From contig NZ_AP018052.1 in assembly GCF_002356355.1 (NCBI RefSeq), forward strand, positions 2,542,001 to 2,606,000: a stretch of 64,000 nucleotides of DNA, written 5' to 3'. Positions 37,141-46,596 of the stretch are shown here, piece by piece. Each line of letters begins with the position of its first letter. The stretch's first letter is position 1. A program made the position numbers and the translations under genes. The notes beneath the pieces are model-generated. The model saw only the letters and a list, made by a program, of their open reading frames with translations. It was not told where the DNA came from and did not search any database. This stretch comes from Thiohalobacter thiocyanaticus. GTDB taxonomy: Bacteria > Pseudomonadota > Gammaproteobacteria > Thiohalobacterales > Thiohalobacteraceae.

Positions 37141-38175
37141 ATGCTGCGTATCGCCATCGTCAACGACATGCCGCTTGCCCGCCAGGTGCTGCAGCAGCTG
37201 ATCCTGGCCAGCGGTCGCTACCGCATCGCCTGGGTGGCCGAGGACGGCGCCCAGGCCGTGGAACTGGCCGAACAGGACAAACCCGACATCATCCTGATGG
37301 ATCTGATCATGCCGGAACTGGACGGCGTGGAGGCCACCCGGCGGATCATGCAGCGGGCCGCCTGCGCCATCGTCATCGTCACCTCCAGCGTGAACACCAA
37401 CGCCGCACGGGTGTTCGAGGCCATGGGCGCGGGCGCCCTGGACGCGATCAACACCCCGGTACTGGGGCTGTCGGGCGAACAGGAGGGCCGGGAGCAGTTG
37501 CTCTACAAGCTCGACACCATCGCCCGGCTGGTCGAGGCCACGCGGCGGGTCCAGCCGCTGGACCGGCCGCAGCCGCCACCGCCGGCCGTACCGCACCGGG
37601 GCGAGTACCTGGTCGCCATCGGCGCCTCCACCGGGGGGCCGGCCGCCATCCGCACCATCCTGTCGGCCTTCCCGGACGGGTTCCCGGCCGCCTTCGTCAT
37701 CATCCAGCACGTGGACGAGCAGTTCGCGCCCAGCTTCGCCCGCTGGCTGGACGAGGAAGTGGCCCTGCCGGTGCGTCTGGCCCGCCAGGGCGACCCGGTC
37801 CGGGTCGGCCAGGTGCTGGTCGCCGGCGGCGGCGAGGCCCATCTGGTGATGGACGAGCGGCAGCGCCTGGGCTACGCCCGGGAGCCGGAAAACTACCCCT
37901 ACCGCCCGTCGGTTAACGTTTTTTTCGAATCCATGGCTCAATTTTGGACGCATCATGCCGTTGGTATCTTATTGACAGGGATGGGCCGCGACGGCGGCGC
38001 CGGGCTGCTGGCCCTGAAACAGGCCGGCTGTCATACTATCGCGCAGGATCGTGAGACCAGCGCCATCTATGGCATGCCCAAAACCGCCGCCGACCTGCAG
38101 GCAACCAGTGAAATCCTGCCGTTGAATCAGATTGCCGTCGCCATTGAAGAGGCGATCAGCCGCAACAAGGGATAG
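37141..38175 (+). CDS. wspF: WspF, CheB-type receptor methylesterase
   Basis: 344 residues. An N-terminal receiver (RIAIVNDMPLARQVLQQLI, phospho-Asp in IILMDLIMPELDG) precedes a CheB catalytic domain with Ser in VAIGASTGGPAAIRTIL, His in VIIQHVDEQFAPSFARWL and Asp in LLTGMGRDGGAGLL. It removes methyl groups from WspA and resets the pathway; loss of WspF in Pseudomonas locks Wsp on and causes wrinkled colonies. A repeat of about 80 bases separates it from wspE. Confidence 0.93.
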   Translation: MLRIAIVNDMPLARQVLQQLILASGRYRIAWVAEDGAQAVELAEQDKPDIILMDLIMPELDGVEATRRIMQRAACAIVIVTSSVNTNAARVFEAMGAGALDAINTPVLGLSGEQEGREQLLYKLDTIARLVEATRRVQPLDRPQPPPPAVPHRGEYLVAIGASTGGPAAIRTILSAFPDGFPAAFVIIQHVDEQFAPSFARWLDEEVALPVRLARQGDPVRVGQVLVAGGGEAHLVMDERQRLGYAREPENYPYRPSVNVFFESMAQFWTHHAVGILLTGMGRDGGAGLLALKQAGCHTIAQDRETSAIYGMPKTAADLQATSEILPLNQIAVAIEEAISRNKG

Positions 38176-38206
38176 CATCACACAGCTCATGAAGGAATCC
38201 GCACTC

Positions 38207-39241
38207 ATGCAGCCGCAGGCCAGCGAGACCGACACGGATCAGCCGTGCGTGGTGCTGCTGGTCGACGACCAGGAGATGGTGGCCGAGGGCATCCGCCGCA
38301 TGGTGGAGGATGAACCGGGCATCGAGCTGCACTATTGCCAGGACCCGCGCAACGCCATCCAGATGGCCACTGAGCTCAAGGTCACGACCATCCTCCAGGA
38401 CCTGGTCATGCCCGAGATCGACGGCATCATGCTGGTGCGCTTCTACCGCGCCAACCCGGTCACCCAGGACATCCCCGTGATCGTGCTCTCCAGCAAGGAG
38501 GATCCGTCCATCAAGAGCGACGCCTTCAGCTGCGGCGCCAACGACTACCTGGTCAAGCTGCCGGACAAGATCGAACTGGTGGCCCGGGTCCGCGCCCACT
38601 CGCGCAGCTACCTGCTGCAGAAGGAGCGCGACGCGGCCTATCACGCCCTGCGCGAGATCCAGCGCCAGCTCGAGGAAAGCAACACCCAGCTCGAGGAAAG
38701 CAACCGCGAGCTGCAGCGCCTGTCCTCGCTGGACGGCCTGACCGGCATCGCCAACCGCCGCCAGTTCGACAAGATGCTGGACAAGGAATGGCAGCGGGCC
38801 CTGCGCAACTGCACCGGCCTGGCGCTGGTCATGATCGACATCGACTACTTCAAGCTCTACAACGACACCCACGGCCATCAGCTCGGCGACGACTGCCTCA
38901 AGGTCGTGGCGCGCGAACTCGATCATGTCGTGCACCGTCCCTCCGACCTGGTGGCCCGCTACGGTGGCGAGGAATTCGCAGTGATCCTGCCCGACACCGA
39001 CGAGGAAGGCGCGCTGCAGGTGGCCGAGAAGATGCAGCAGGTCATCCACGACCTCAACATCGAGCACGAGGCCTCGAAGGTCTCCGACCGCATCACGCTC
39101 AGCATCGGCATCGCCACCGCCAGTCCGCGCGGCGGCCTGCCCGACGACCTGCTCAAGCAGGCCGATGCCGCCCTCTACGAGGCCAAGAGCCAGGGCCGCA
39201 ACCGCATCGTGGTCAAGTCCGACATCCCCGTCGCGGGCTGA
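38207..39241 (+). CDS. wspR: WspR, response-regulator diguanylate cyclase
   Basis: 344 residues. A receiver domain (VVLLVDDQEMVAEGIRRMV; Asp in TILQDLVMPEIDG; LSSKEDPSIKSDAF; ANDYLVKLPD, all close to Pseudomonas WspR) is joined by a helical stalk to a GGDEF domain (SSLDGLTGIANRRQFD, DIDYFKLYNDTHGHQLGD, active loop GGEEF, inhibitory site RPSD). It makes c-di-GMP when phosphorylated by WspE. The stalk contains a 21-bp tandem duplication (LEESNTQ/LEESNRE), see findings. The ATG used has AAGGA ten bases upstream; another in-frame ATG six codons earlier is possible. Confidence 0.93.
   Translation: MQPQASETDTDQPCVVLLVDDQEMVAEGIRRMVEDEPGIELHYCQDPRNAIQMATELKVTTILQDLVMPEIDGIMLVRFYRANPVTQDIPVIVLSSKEDPSIKSDAFSCGANDYLVKLPDKIELVARVRAHSRSYLLQKERDAAYHALREIQRQLEESNTQLEESNRELQRLSSLDGLTGIANRRQFDKMLDKEWQRALRNCTGLALVMIDIDYFKLYNDTHGHQLGDDCLKVVARELDHVVHRPSDLVARYGGEEFAVILPDTDEEGALQVAEKMQQVIHDLNIEHEASKVSDRITLSIGIATASPRGGLPDDLLKQADAALYEAKSQGRNRIVVKSDIPVAG
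38666..38707 (+). repeat. 21-bp tandem duplication in wspR stalk
   Basis: Two units that both begin CAGCTCGAGGAAAGCAAC and differ only in the last codon (ACC versus CGC). Each encodes one heptad, QLEESNT and QLEESNR. Confidence 0.9.
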
Positions 39242-39326
39242 CCCGGCCGCCCGGCCGGTCTCGCCAAACCCTGCGTAATCCCCTATCATTACGGGCCGTT
39301 GACCGGAACTGATTACGGAGCCCGTT

Positions 39327-39650
39327 ATGACCTTTGTCGTGGTTGAGAACTGTATCAAGTGCAAGTACACGGACTGTGTCGAGGTCTGCCCGGTCGACTG
39401 CTTCCACGAAGGCCCCAACTTCCTGGTCATCGATCCGGAGGAATGCATCGACTGCACCCTGTGCGAGCCCGAATGCCCGGCCGAGGCGATCTTCGCCGAG
39501 GACGACATCCCCGAGGGCCAGGAGCATTTCCTCGAACTCAACGCTGAACTGGCGCAGAACTGGCCGGTGCTCACCCAGAAGAAGGACGCGCCGGACGACG
39601 CCGACGAATGGAACGGCAAGCCGGACAAGCTGAAGCTGCTGGAAAAGTAG
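39327..39650 (+). CDS. fdxA: 7Fe-type ferredoxin FdxA
   Basis: 107 residues starting [29 protein letters not shown], then [21 protein letters not shown]: the seven-iron ferredoxin pattern with one [3Fe-4S] and one [4Fe-4S] cluster (second motif CxxCxxCxxxCP). GGAG lies upstream of the ATG. In Pseudomonas and relatives fdxA directly follows mutS; here it follows wspR by about 85 bases. The C-terminal extension after about residue 60 is normal for FdxA. Confidence 0.96.
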   Translation: MTFVVVENCIKCKYTDCVEVCPVDCFHEGPNFLVIDPEECIDCTLCEPECPAEAIFAEDDIPEGQEHFLELNAELAQNWPVLTQKKDAPDDADEWNGKPDKLKLLEK

Positions 39651-39676
39651 AAGACGGCGTGGGATGTCGTCGTCAG

Positions 39677-39810
39677 GTGCAGGCTGGGCTGAACGCAGTA
39701 AAGCCCAACCTGCGGACTGCCTGAAGGCGCAGGATGGGTGAAGGCGTTTGCGCCGCAACCCATCGTTTGCCGCCACTGCGATGGGTTGCGCTGCGCTTCA
39801 CCCACCCTAC
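39677..39810. repeat. Degenerate and intact palindromic repeats between fdxA and addB
   Basis: A short degenerate element (GCAGGCTGGGCTG opposite AAGCCCAACCTGC) is followed by an 80-base copy of the GTAGGATGGGTG family, from AGGATGGGTGAAGGCG near 39731 to CTTCACCCACCCTAC at 39810. Nothing else in the gap. Confidence 0.7.
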
Positions 39811-39835
39811 CGGACTACCAGACCGCGGTCGGCAC

Positions 39836-42709
39836 ATGCACACATCACCTGTATCCACGGTCCAGCGCCACCCCTGGCACACCGACCTGCTGGCCGCGGC
39901 CGCCCACGCCATCCTGGAACGCTGGCACGAACACCTGCCGGATCTGTCGCGGCTCAACGTCATCCTGCCGCAGCCGCTGGCGGCCTCCGACCTGCGCCGC
40001 CGTCTGCTCGCGGCCCTGCCCGCCGGCGGCCCGGGCAGCCTGCTCGGCCCGCGCCTGCTCACCCTGTCCGACTACCTCGACACCCACCTGGATGCCCCGC
40101 AGCCGGTCTGGAGCCGGGAGGCCGGGCTGCTGGCCCTGGTCGAGGCCCTGCGCGGTCACGAGGCGCTGTTCGGCGACGAGGATACCTGGCGCCTGGCCGA
40201 ACACCTGCTGGAGTTGTTCCAGGAGTTGACCCTGAACCGGGTCGAACTGGCGGATGCGGACGGCTTTCACCGGCGTCTGGGGCAGGCCTACCGCATCGCC
40301 GGCCGCCCCCCGCCGGCACTGGAACGCGAGGCCGGGATCGTCCACCGTCTGTGGCGGGCCTGGCATGAGCAGCTTGCCGCGCTCCGGGTCGAGGATCCGG
40401 CCCGGGCCAGGCTGCAGTGCCTGATACAGGCCGCTGTACCGGCCGCCGGTGAACTCGGGCTGGTGCTGGTAGGCGAACCGGAGCTCAACAGCGCCGAACG
40501 CGCCTGGCTGGCGCAGCGCCTGCAGCACCCGGACTGCCTGTGGCTGCGCCAGGACGGGAACACCGCCCTGGACGCGCTCTGCCCCGGCATCGACATCGTT
40601 GCCGACCCCACACCGCCCGCGGCCCGCTGTCTGGACAGCATTTATGCCGACACCGGGACCGCACCGGAGCTGCGCCGGCGCGCACTGGAGTTCGCCGCGG
40701 CGCATCCGGCAAGCCCGCTGCAGGGGCAGCTGGCGGTATTCGGTGCCGATTCGGCCGAGCAGGAGGCGCGCGCCATTGAACTGCGCATCCGCCAGTGGCT
40801 GCTGGAGGGCCGGCGCCGCCTGGGCATCGTCACCGAGGACCGGCGCCTGGCGCGGCGGGTGCGCGCCCTGCTGGAGCGCGCCGGGGTGACGCTCAACGAT
40901 ACCGGCGGCTGGGCCCTGTCCACCACCAGCGCGGCCACCGTGGTGGAGCGCTGGCTGGAATCGGTGGAGCAGGACTTCGAACACCGGCCGCTGCTGGATT
41001 TCCTCAAATCCCCCTTCGCCAGCGGCGCCGACCGCGAACAGCACCTGCTGCAGGTCTACCGGCTGGAGCAGGATGTCATCCTGCAGGGCCGCATCGCCCG
41101 CGGCATCCCCCGCTACCGCCGGCAGCTGGGCACCCGTCAGGAACTGCTGGGCGACTGGCCGGCCGCCGAGTACCAGGGCCTGTTCGCCCTGCTCGACCGG
41201 CTGGAGTCAGCCGCCGCGGGCCTGCGCGAATGCCTGACCGGCAGACATCCCGCCGAACGACTCCTGCAGGCCCTGCGCGACAGTCTGGACGAACTGGGCG
41301 TGTGGCGCGCCCTGGAACAGGATCCGGCGGGCGAACGCATCCTGCGGGTGTGGGAGCGGCTGCACAGCGCGGTGAACCTGACCCCGCTGGAACTCGACTG
41401 GACCGAGTTCCGCACCTGGTTCGGCCGCAGCCTGGAGACGGCCCACTTCACGCCGCCCGGCACCGGCGGCCCGGTGCGGCTGCTGTCGCTGGAGCAGAGC
41501 CAGGGCCTGCGCTTCGACGGGCTGATCCTGGCCGCCTGCGATGCCCGGCATCTGCCCGGCGGTCCGCCCACCGGCCCCTTCTTCAACGACCGGGTACGGC
41601 GCGAACTGGGCCTGCCGGTGTGGCGCGAACGCCTGGACCGGCGCTTCGCCCTGTTCCGCTGCCTGCTCGGCGCTGCCGGGCAGGTCCTGCTCACCCACCG
41701 GCGCGAGGATCAGGGCGAGCCGGTCCTGCCCAGCCCCTGGCTGGAACTGCTGCAGGGCTTCCACCGCCTGGCCTGGAATGACGACCTGGAAGACACCGGG
41801 CTGGCCGCCGCGCTCGACCAGCCCGCCAGCCGGGTCCGCCCCGCCGCCCCGCCGCCGCTGCCCGAACCGCCGGACCGTCCGCGCCCGATCCTGCCCGCGG
41901 GCCTGCGCCCGCCCCGGGTCAGCGCCAGCAGCCACCAGCGCCTGATCGACTGTCCCTATGCCTGGTTTGCCGCGGACGGCCTGGGCCTGAAACCGCCCGA
42001 GGCCATCCGCGAGGCACTGCAGAAACAGGATTACGGCGAGCGCGTGCACAGATGTCTGGAGGCCTTCCACGGCCGGGTGCGGGGCCTGCCCGGCCCCTTC
42101 GCGGAAACCCTGACCGAAGCCAACCGGGAGGCAGCCACTGCCCTGCTCAACCGCATCAGCGAGGCGGTGTTCGCCCGCGATCTGGAAGACAACTTCCAGC
42201 ACCGCGGCTGGCTCAAACGCTGGCAGGTACGCATCCCGGAATACATCGACTGGCAGATCCGGCAGGCCCGCGGCTGGCAGGTCGAGTCAGTGGAGCAGCG
42301 CATCGAGCGGACGCTGGACCCGGAACTGACCCTGCGCGGCCGCCTCGACCGTATCGACCGCGGCGCCGAGGGACTGGCCATCCTCGACTACAAGACCGGC
42401 TACACCCCGGACCAGGAACAGGTCGAGGCCGGCGAGGCCGTGCAGCTGCCCTTCTATCGGCTGCTGCTGGATCAGCCGGTGAGACGCAGCAGCTACCTGC
42501 CGCTGGACGACAGGGGCAGGAAAATCCAGGACCGCATTGCATTGGAAACCGAGGATCTGGATCACCTCAGCCGGGCGGTACAGGCGCGCCTGGAGACAGT
42601 GACGGCGGAAATCGACGCCGGCGCCGGCCTGCCGGCCTGGGGTGACGAGGCAACCTGCCGCCGCTGCGACCTGGATGGCCTGTGCCGCAAGGCGGTATGG
42701 GATGAGTAG
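39836..42709 (+). CDS. AddB-like PD-(D/E)XK nuclease with inactivated helicase fold
   Basis: 957 residues. The N-terminal two thirds follow the superfamily I helicase layout (VNLTPLELDWTEFR, VRLLSLEQSQGLRFDGLILAACD) but have no Walker A, as expected of AddB-type subunits. The C terminus is a RecB-family nuclease: LRGRLDRIDRGAEGLAILDYKTG gives the catalytic Asp and Asp-Tyr-Lys. Cys in DCPYAWF together with CRRCDLDGLC suggests the AddB iron-sulfur staple. It pairs with the downstream AddA-like helicase-nuclease 350 bases away. The ATG chosen lies just after a repeat. RecBCD-type genes are not seen. Confidence 0.82.
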   Translation: MHTSPVSTVQRHPWHTDLLAAAAHAILERWHEHLPDLSRLNVILPQPLAASDLRRRLLAALPAGGPGSLLGPRLLTLSDYLDTHLDAPQPVWSREAGLLALVEALRGHEALFGDEDTWRLAEHLLELFQELTLNRVELADADGFHRRLGQAYRIAGRPPPALEREAGIVHRLWRAWHEQLAALRVEDPARARLQCLIQAAVPAAGELGLVLVGEPELNSAERAWLAQRLQHPDCLWLRQDGNTALDALCPGIDIVADPTPPAARCLDSIYADTGTAPELRRRALEFAAAHPASPLQGQLAVFGADSAEQEARAIELRIRQWLLEGRRRLGIVTEDRRLARRVRALLERAGVTLNDTGGWALSTTSAATVVERWLESVEQDFEHRPLLDFLKSPFASGADREQHLLQVYRLEQDVILQGRIARGIPRYRRQLGTRQELLGDWPAAEYQGLFALLDRLESAAAGLRECLTGRHPAERLLQALRDSLDELGVWRALEQDPAGERILRVWERLHSAVNLTPLELDWTEFRTWFGRSLETAHFTPPGTGGPVRLLSLEQSQGLRFDGLILAACDARHLPGGPPTGPFFNDRVRRELGLPVWRERLDRRFALFRCLLGAAGQVLLTHRREDQGEPVLPSPWLELLQGFHRLAWNDDLEDTGLAAALDQPASRVRPAAPPPLPEPPDRPRPILPAGLRPPRVSASSHQRLIDCPYAWFAADGLGLKPPEAIREALQKQDYGERVHRCLEAFHGRVRGLPGPFAETLTEANREAATALLNRISEAVFARDLEDNFQHRGWLKRWQVRIPEYIDWQIRQARGWQVESVEQRIERTLDPELTLRGRLDRIDRGAEGLAILDYKTGYTPDQEQVEAGEAVQLPFYRLLLDQPVRRSSYLPLDDRGRKIQDRIALETEDLDHLSRAVQARLETVTAEIDAGAGLPAWGDEATCRRCDLDGLCRKAVWDE

Positions 42710-43058
42710 ACACCGACTATAAAGAAAAAGGGCGGCCGCATGGCCGCCCTTCCCACGGGCATCCCTGTCCCCTTACTTCCCTGTAATCCTGTCCGTCCCG
42801 GACCTGTCCCTGTTGCTTCCCCTGGCTTGCACAGTTGTCCCTGTACTGTGTTTCGCCATGAAACAAGCGAATTCCGTGCCAAAGCTGGCGTACCATCCCA
42901 GGAATAATACTTTGTTTACTGTTTTCAATATATTTTAATCGAATCAGCTGTTGTCGGCAGCAGCGATCGCTGCCCTCACGCGGCGGAAATACGCCGCTGC
43001 CGCCGACATTCCGCCGCCGAGTTTACCGGCCTGCGGGGCTGACGTATGCTCTGCCGCC
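42710..43058. other. Intergenic region between addB-like and addA-like genes
   Basis: Contains near its left end a strong hairpin (AAGGGCGGCC-GCAT-GGCCGCCCTT, about 42728-42751) preceded by an A-rich run, so it has a terminator-like form when read on the minus strand, although no minus-strand gene lies nearby. Around 42905-42940 the sequence is AT-rich (TAATACTTTGTTTACTGTTTTC), a likely promoter for the addA-like gene. No small gene is evident. Confidence 0.45.
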
Positions 43059-46000
43059 ATGAACTCCCCTCTGGATGCGACCCGGCCGGCGGCCAACGCC
43101 ACCGTCCATGCCTCGGCCGGCACCGGCAAGACCTGGCTGCTGGTCACCCGGCTGATGCGGCTGCTGCTGGCGGGGGTGGAGCCGGGCCGGGTCCTGGCGG
43201 TGACCTTCACCCGCAAGGCCGCCGCCGAGATGCTGGAGCGGCTCACCGAACGCCTGCGTCTGCTGGCCACGGTGCCGGACGCGGACCTCGATCCGCTGCT
43301 GGAACAGATGGGCGTGGCACCTGAGCCGGAACTCCGCCGGCAGGCCCGCCGGCTCTATGAGACCCTGCTGCGCGCCGACTTCAACCTGCGCGCCACCACC
43401 TTCCATTCGGTCTGCCAGGAGATCCTGCAGCGCTTCCCGCTGGAGGCCGGGGTCCCGCCGGGCTTCGAACTGCTGGAGGCCGAAGGCGACGCCCGCGACG
43501 CCGCCTGGGATGCCCTCTATGCCGAGGCCACCGCCGCGCCCGAGGGCGACATCGGACGGGCACTGGATACCCTGATGGACGGCTGCGGCGGTCTGGGCAG
43601 CGTGCAGACGGCGCTGGGCAGTTTTCTCGCCCACCGCATCGACTGGTGGGCCTACACCGACGGCCGGGACGACCCGGTCGCCTGGGCCGGGGAGCGGCTG
43701 CGCGAACAACTCGATATCGATCCGGACACCGATCCGGAACAGGTCTTCTTCAATGACCTGACCTGTCAGCGGCTGCAGCAGTTCCGTGACCTGCTGCTGC
43801 TGCATCCGACCGATACCCACACCCGGCAGGCCGCGGCCATCGATGCCGCCCTGAACACCGGCACACCGGCACCGACGCGCATCGAGGCCCTGTGGCCGGC
43901 GCTGCTGACGCAGAAAGGCGAACCGCTCAGCCGCAAGGCCAGCAAGACGCTGGAAAAGAAACTCGGCGCTGACGGCATGGAACGGCTGCTGGGACTGCAT
44001 ACCCGGCTGTGCGAGCAGTTCCTCGACCTGCTCGACGCCCGCCAGCGCCGCACCAACTGGGAGCTCAATCGCGCCTGGTATCATGCCGGCGCCCGGCTGC
44101 TGGAACAGTTCCAGGCCATCAAACGCAACCAGCGTCAGCTGGATTTCAGCGACCTGGAATGGCATGCCTATCAGTTATTGAACCGCAGCGAGCAGGCGCA
44201 CTGGGTACAGTACAAGCTCGACAATCGCATCGATCACCTGCTGGTCGACGAGTTCCAGGACACCAACCCCACCCAGTGGCGCCTGCTGCTGCCGCTGCTG
44301 GAGGAACTGGCCGCCGGCAGCGAGCGGGCGCGCAGCGTGTTCCTGGTCGGTGACGAAAAGCAGTCCATCTACCGTTTCCGCCGCGCCGATTCGCGCCTGC
44401 TCGGCGCGGCCAGCGAATGGCTGGAACAACATCTCGCCAGCCGCCGCCACAGCCTGACGCACTCCCGGCGTTCGGCCGCGGCCATCATCGACTGCGTGAA
44501 CCGGGTCTTCGCCCAGCCCGAACTGCACAGCCGCATGCCGCACTTCGAACCGCACGGCACCTTTCATCCCCATCTGTGGGGCCGGGTCGAACTGCTGCCC
44601 CTGATCCAGGCCGAGGCCGCACCTGAAGCCGAACCGGTGCCGGCACCCACCGGGTTGCGCGATCCGCTGCGCCAGCCGCGGGAACTGCCGCTGGATGATC
44701 GCTACTACCGCGAAGGCCGCCAGACCGCCGAGCGCATCCAGGCGCTCATCGCCGGCGGCTGCCTGCTGGAGGAAGGCGACCGGGCCCGCCCCGTGCGCTA
44801 CGGCGACATCCTGATCCTGCTGCGCAGCCGCACCCATGCCGCCGACTACGAACGCGCCCTGCGCGACGCCGGCATCCCCTGCCTGGGCACCTCCCGCGGC
44901 GCCCTGCTCGACAGCCTGGAGGCGCGCGACCTGGAGGCGCTGCTGCAGACCCTGATCGCGCCGCACAACAACCTGGCCCTGGCCCAGGTGCTGCGCTCGC
45001 CCCTGTTTGCCGCCACGGATGCCGACCTGGTCCGCCTGGCCGGACTGAAGCAGGGCGACTGGATGGCCCGGCTGAGTGCACTGGCCGATGATCCGGCCAC
45101 GCCGGAAGCCCTGCGCCGGGCCGCCGACTGCCTGCCGCGCTGGGACGAACGGGTCGGACGGCTGCCGGTGCATGACCTGCTGGACCGGGTCTTCTTCGAG
45201 GGGGACGTGCTGGCGCGCTACGCCGCGGCCACGCCGGCGGCGCTGCGGCCGCAGGTACTGGCCAACCTGCAGCGATTCCTGGAACTGGCGCTGGAAATCG
45301 ACAGCGGCCGCTACCCCAGCCTGCCGCGCTTCCTGCAGCAGCTGAGCCGCCTGCGCGAACGCAGCGACGAGGCCCCGGACGACGCCCCGCCGGCGGCGGG
45401 CGACCGGGTGCGGATGCTCACCATCCACGGCGCCAAGGGCCTGGAGGCACCGGTGGTACTGCTGCTGGATGCCGCCGCGGCGGAACGCGACCGCAGCGCC
45501 TGGCAGGCGCTGGTGGACTGGCCGGCAAGCGACGCGCGCCCCCGCTATTTCCTGCTCAACCCGGGCCAGGCGCGGCGCGACCGCATCAGCCGCGACTGGC
45601 AGGCGGCCCAGCAGCAGGCCGAGGCGCGCGAGGACGCCAACCTGCTGTACGTGGCCCTGACCCGGGCGCGGCAGCTGCTGATCGTCTCCGGCACCGCCCC
45701 GGCCCGGGGCAGCGGCAGCGGCTGGCACGACCTGATCCGCACCGGGCTGGCACCGGAGACGCAAGCCCTCGACACGCCGCTGGTGCTGGAGACCGGCGTG
45801 GCGCCGGCTGCGGCGGCGAATGTTGCAACGCCGGCAGCGGCCGAAGCACCGGCCCCGGATCCGCGCCTGGCCCGACCGCTGGAATTTGCCCTGCCGCGCG
45901 ACCGGCTGGCGCCGAGCCGCCGCAACGAGACCATCGCCGACAGCGAGGGTTTCGATGCCGACGGCCGCCTGCGCGGCCAGGCGGTGCACCTGTTGCTGGA

Positions 46001-46445
46001 GTGGCTGAGCGCGCCGGCCCCGATCAGCGCAGGGGTCGCCCTGCAGCGGCTGGCCGCCTGGGCGGGCCGGGATGCCATGCAGGACGACCTGCAGGCCTGG
46101 CTGGCCGAGGCCCGCGCCCTGCTCGCCCACCCCGGACTGGCCGACCTGTTCGACCCGGCCCGCTATGAAATGGCCTGGAAGGAGGTGCCGCTGCAGTACC
46201 TGGACGACGGCGTCCTGGTGGAGGGCATCGTCGATCGGCTGGTGCGCCGGGCCGACCGGCTGCTGCTCATCGATTACAAGACCCATCGGCTGGGCACCGC
46301 GCCGGCCGCGCAGCATGCCGCGTCCTTCCAGGGCCAGATGCGTTACTATGCCGCCGGCGCGCGGCGCCTGTGGCCGCAACTGCCCATTGAATGCGGTATC
46401 CTCTACACCCATTCGCGCGAGTTGGTGCTGCTGGATATCGATTGA
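43059..46445 (+). CDS. AddA-like UvrD-family helicase/exonuclease
   Basis: 1128 residues. Superfamily I helicase motifs: ASAGTGKTWLLVTRLMRLL (Walker A), AVTFTRKAAAEMLERL (motif Ia), LLVDEFQDTNPTQW (motif II), FLVGDEKQSIYRFRRAD (motif III), MLTIHGAKGLEAPVVLLLD (motif V) and LLYVALTRARQLLIV (motif VI). The C terminus is a RecB-type nuclease (VEGIVDRLVRRADRLLLIDYKTHR). With the upstream AddB-like protein it should form a double-strand-break end-resection complex. The ATG lies 24 residues before Walker A, usual for the family. Confidence 0.9.
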   Translation: MNSPLDATRPAANATVHASAGTGKTWLLVTRLMRLLLAGVEPGRVLAVTFTRKAAAEMLERLTERLRLLATVPDADLDPLLEQMGVAPEPELRRQARRLYETLLRADFNLRATTFHSVCQEILQRFPLEAGVPPGFELLEAEGDARDAAWDALYAEATAAPEGDIGRALDTLMDGCGGLGSVQTALGSFLAHRIDWWAYTDGRDDPVAWAGERLREQLDIDPDTDPEQVFFNDLTCQRLQQFRDLLLLHPTDTHTRQAAAIDAALNTGTPAPTRIEALWPALLTQKGEPLSRKASKTLEKKLGADGMERLLGLHTRLCEQFLDLLDARQRRTNWELNRAWYHAGARLLEQFQAIKRNQRQLDFSDLEWHAYQLLNRSEQAHWVQYKLDNRIDHLLVDEFQDTNPTQWRLLLPLLEELAAGSERARSVFLVGDEKQSIYRFRRADSRLLGAASEWLEQHLASRRHSLTHSRRSAAAIIDCVNRVFAQPELHSRMPHFEPHGTFHPHLWGRVELLPLIQAEAAPEAEPVPAPTGLRDPLRQPRELPLDDRYYREGRQTAERIQALIAGGCLLEEGDRARPVRYGDILILLRSRTHAADYERALRDAGIPCLGTSRGALLDSLEARDLEALLQTLIAPHNNLALAQVLRSPLFAATDADLVRLAGLKQGDWMARLSALADDPATPEALRRAADCLPRWDERVGRLPVHDLLDRVFFEGDVLARYAAATPAALRPQVLANLQRFLELALEIDSGRYPSLPRFLQQLSRLRERSDEAPDDAPPAAGDRVRMLTIHGAKGLEAPVVLLLDAAAAERDRSAWQALVDWPASDARPRYFLLNPGQARRDRISRDWQAAQQQAEAREDANLLYVALTRARQLLIVSGTAPARGSGSGWHDLIRTGLAPETQALDTPLVLETGVAPAAAANVATPAAAEAPAPDPRLARPLEFALPRDRLAPSRRNETIADSEGFDADGRLRGQAVHLLLEWLSAPAPISAGVALQRLAAWAGRDAMQDDLQAWLAEARALLAHPGLADLFDPARYEMAWKEVPLQYLDDGVLVEGIVDRLVRRADRLLLIDYKTHRLGTAPAAQHAASFQGQMRYYAAGARRLWPQLPIECGILYTHSRELVLLDID

Positions 46446-46468
46446 TACCTGCATATCCTGCGAACCTC

Positions 46469-46552
46469 GTAGGTCGGGTTAGCCCGAAGGGCGTAACCCG
46501 ACGTTCACGGCGCAGCATCTCTGTCGGGTTACGCTTCGCCAACCCGACCTAC
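46469..46552. repeat. GTAGGTCGGGTT-type palindromic repeat
   Basis: Left end GTAGGTCGGGTTAGCCCG with AAGGGCGTAACCCGACG, right end TCGCCAACCCGACCTAC. It separates addA-like from cnoX. Confidence 0.85.
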
Positions 46553-46596
46553 ATGCATCCATGCAATGATTCAGTAAGAGTATTGAAGGAGCCCCC

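Noticed and set aside
42728-42751. Strong hairpin AAGGGCGGCC-GCAT-GGCCGCCCTT as terminator of addB-like
   Set aside because: The T run is on the minus strand side only (A-run precedes it on plus), so it is not a normal terminator for the plus-strand gene; left as a hairpin in the intergenic entry.
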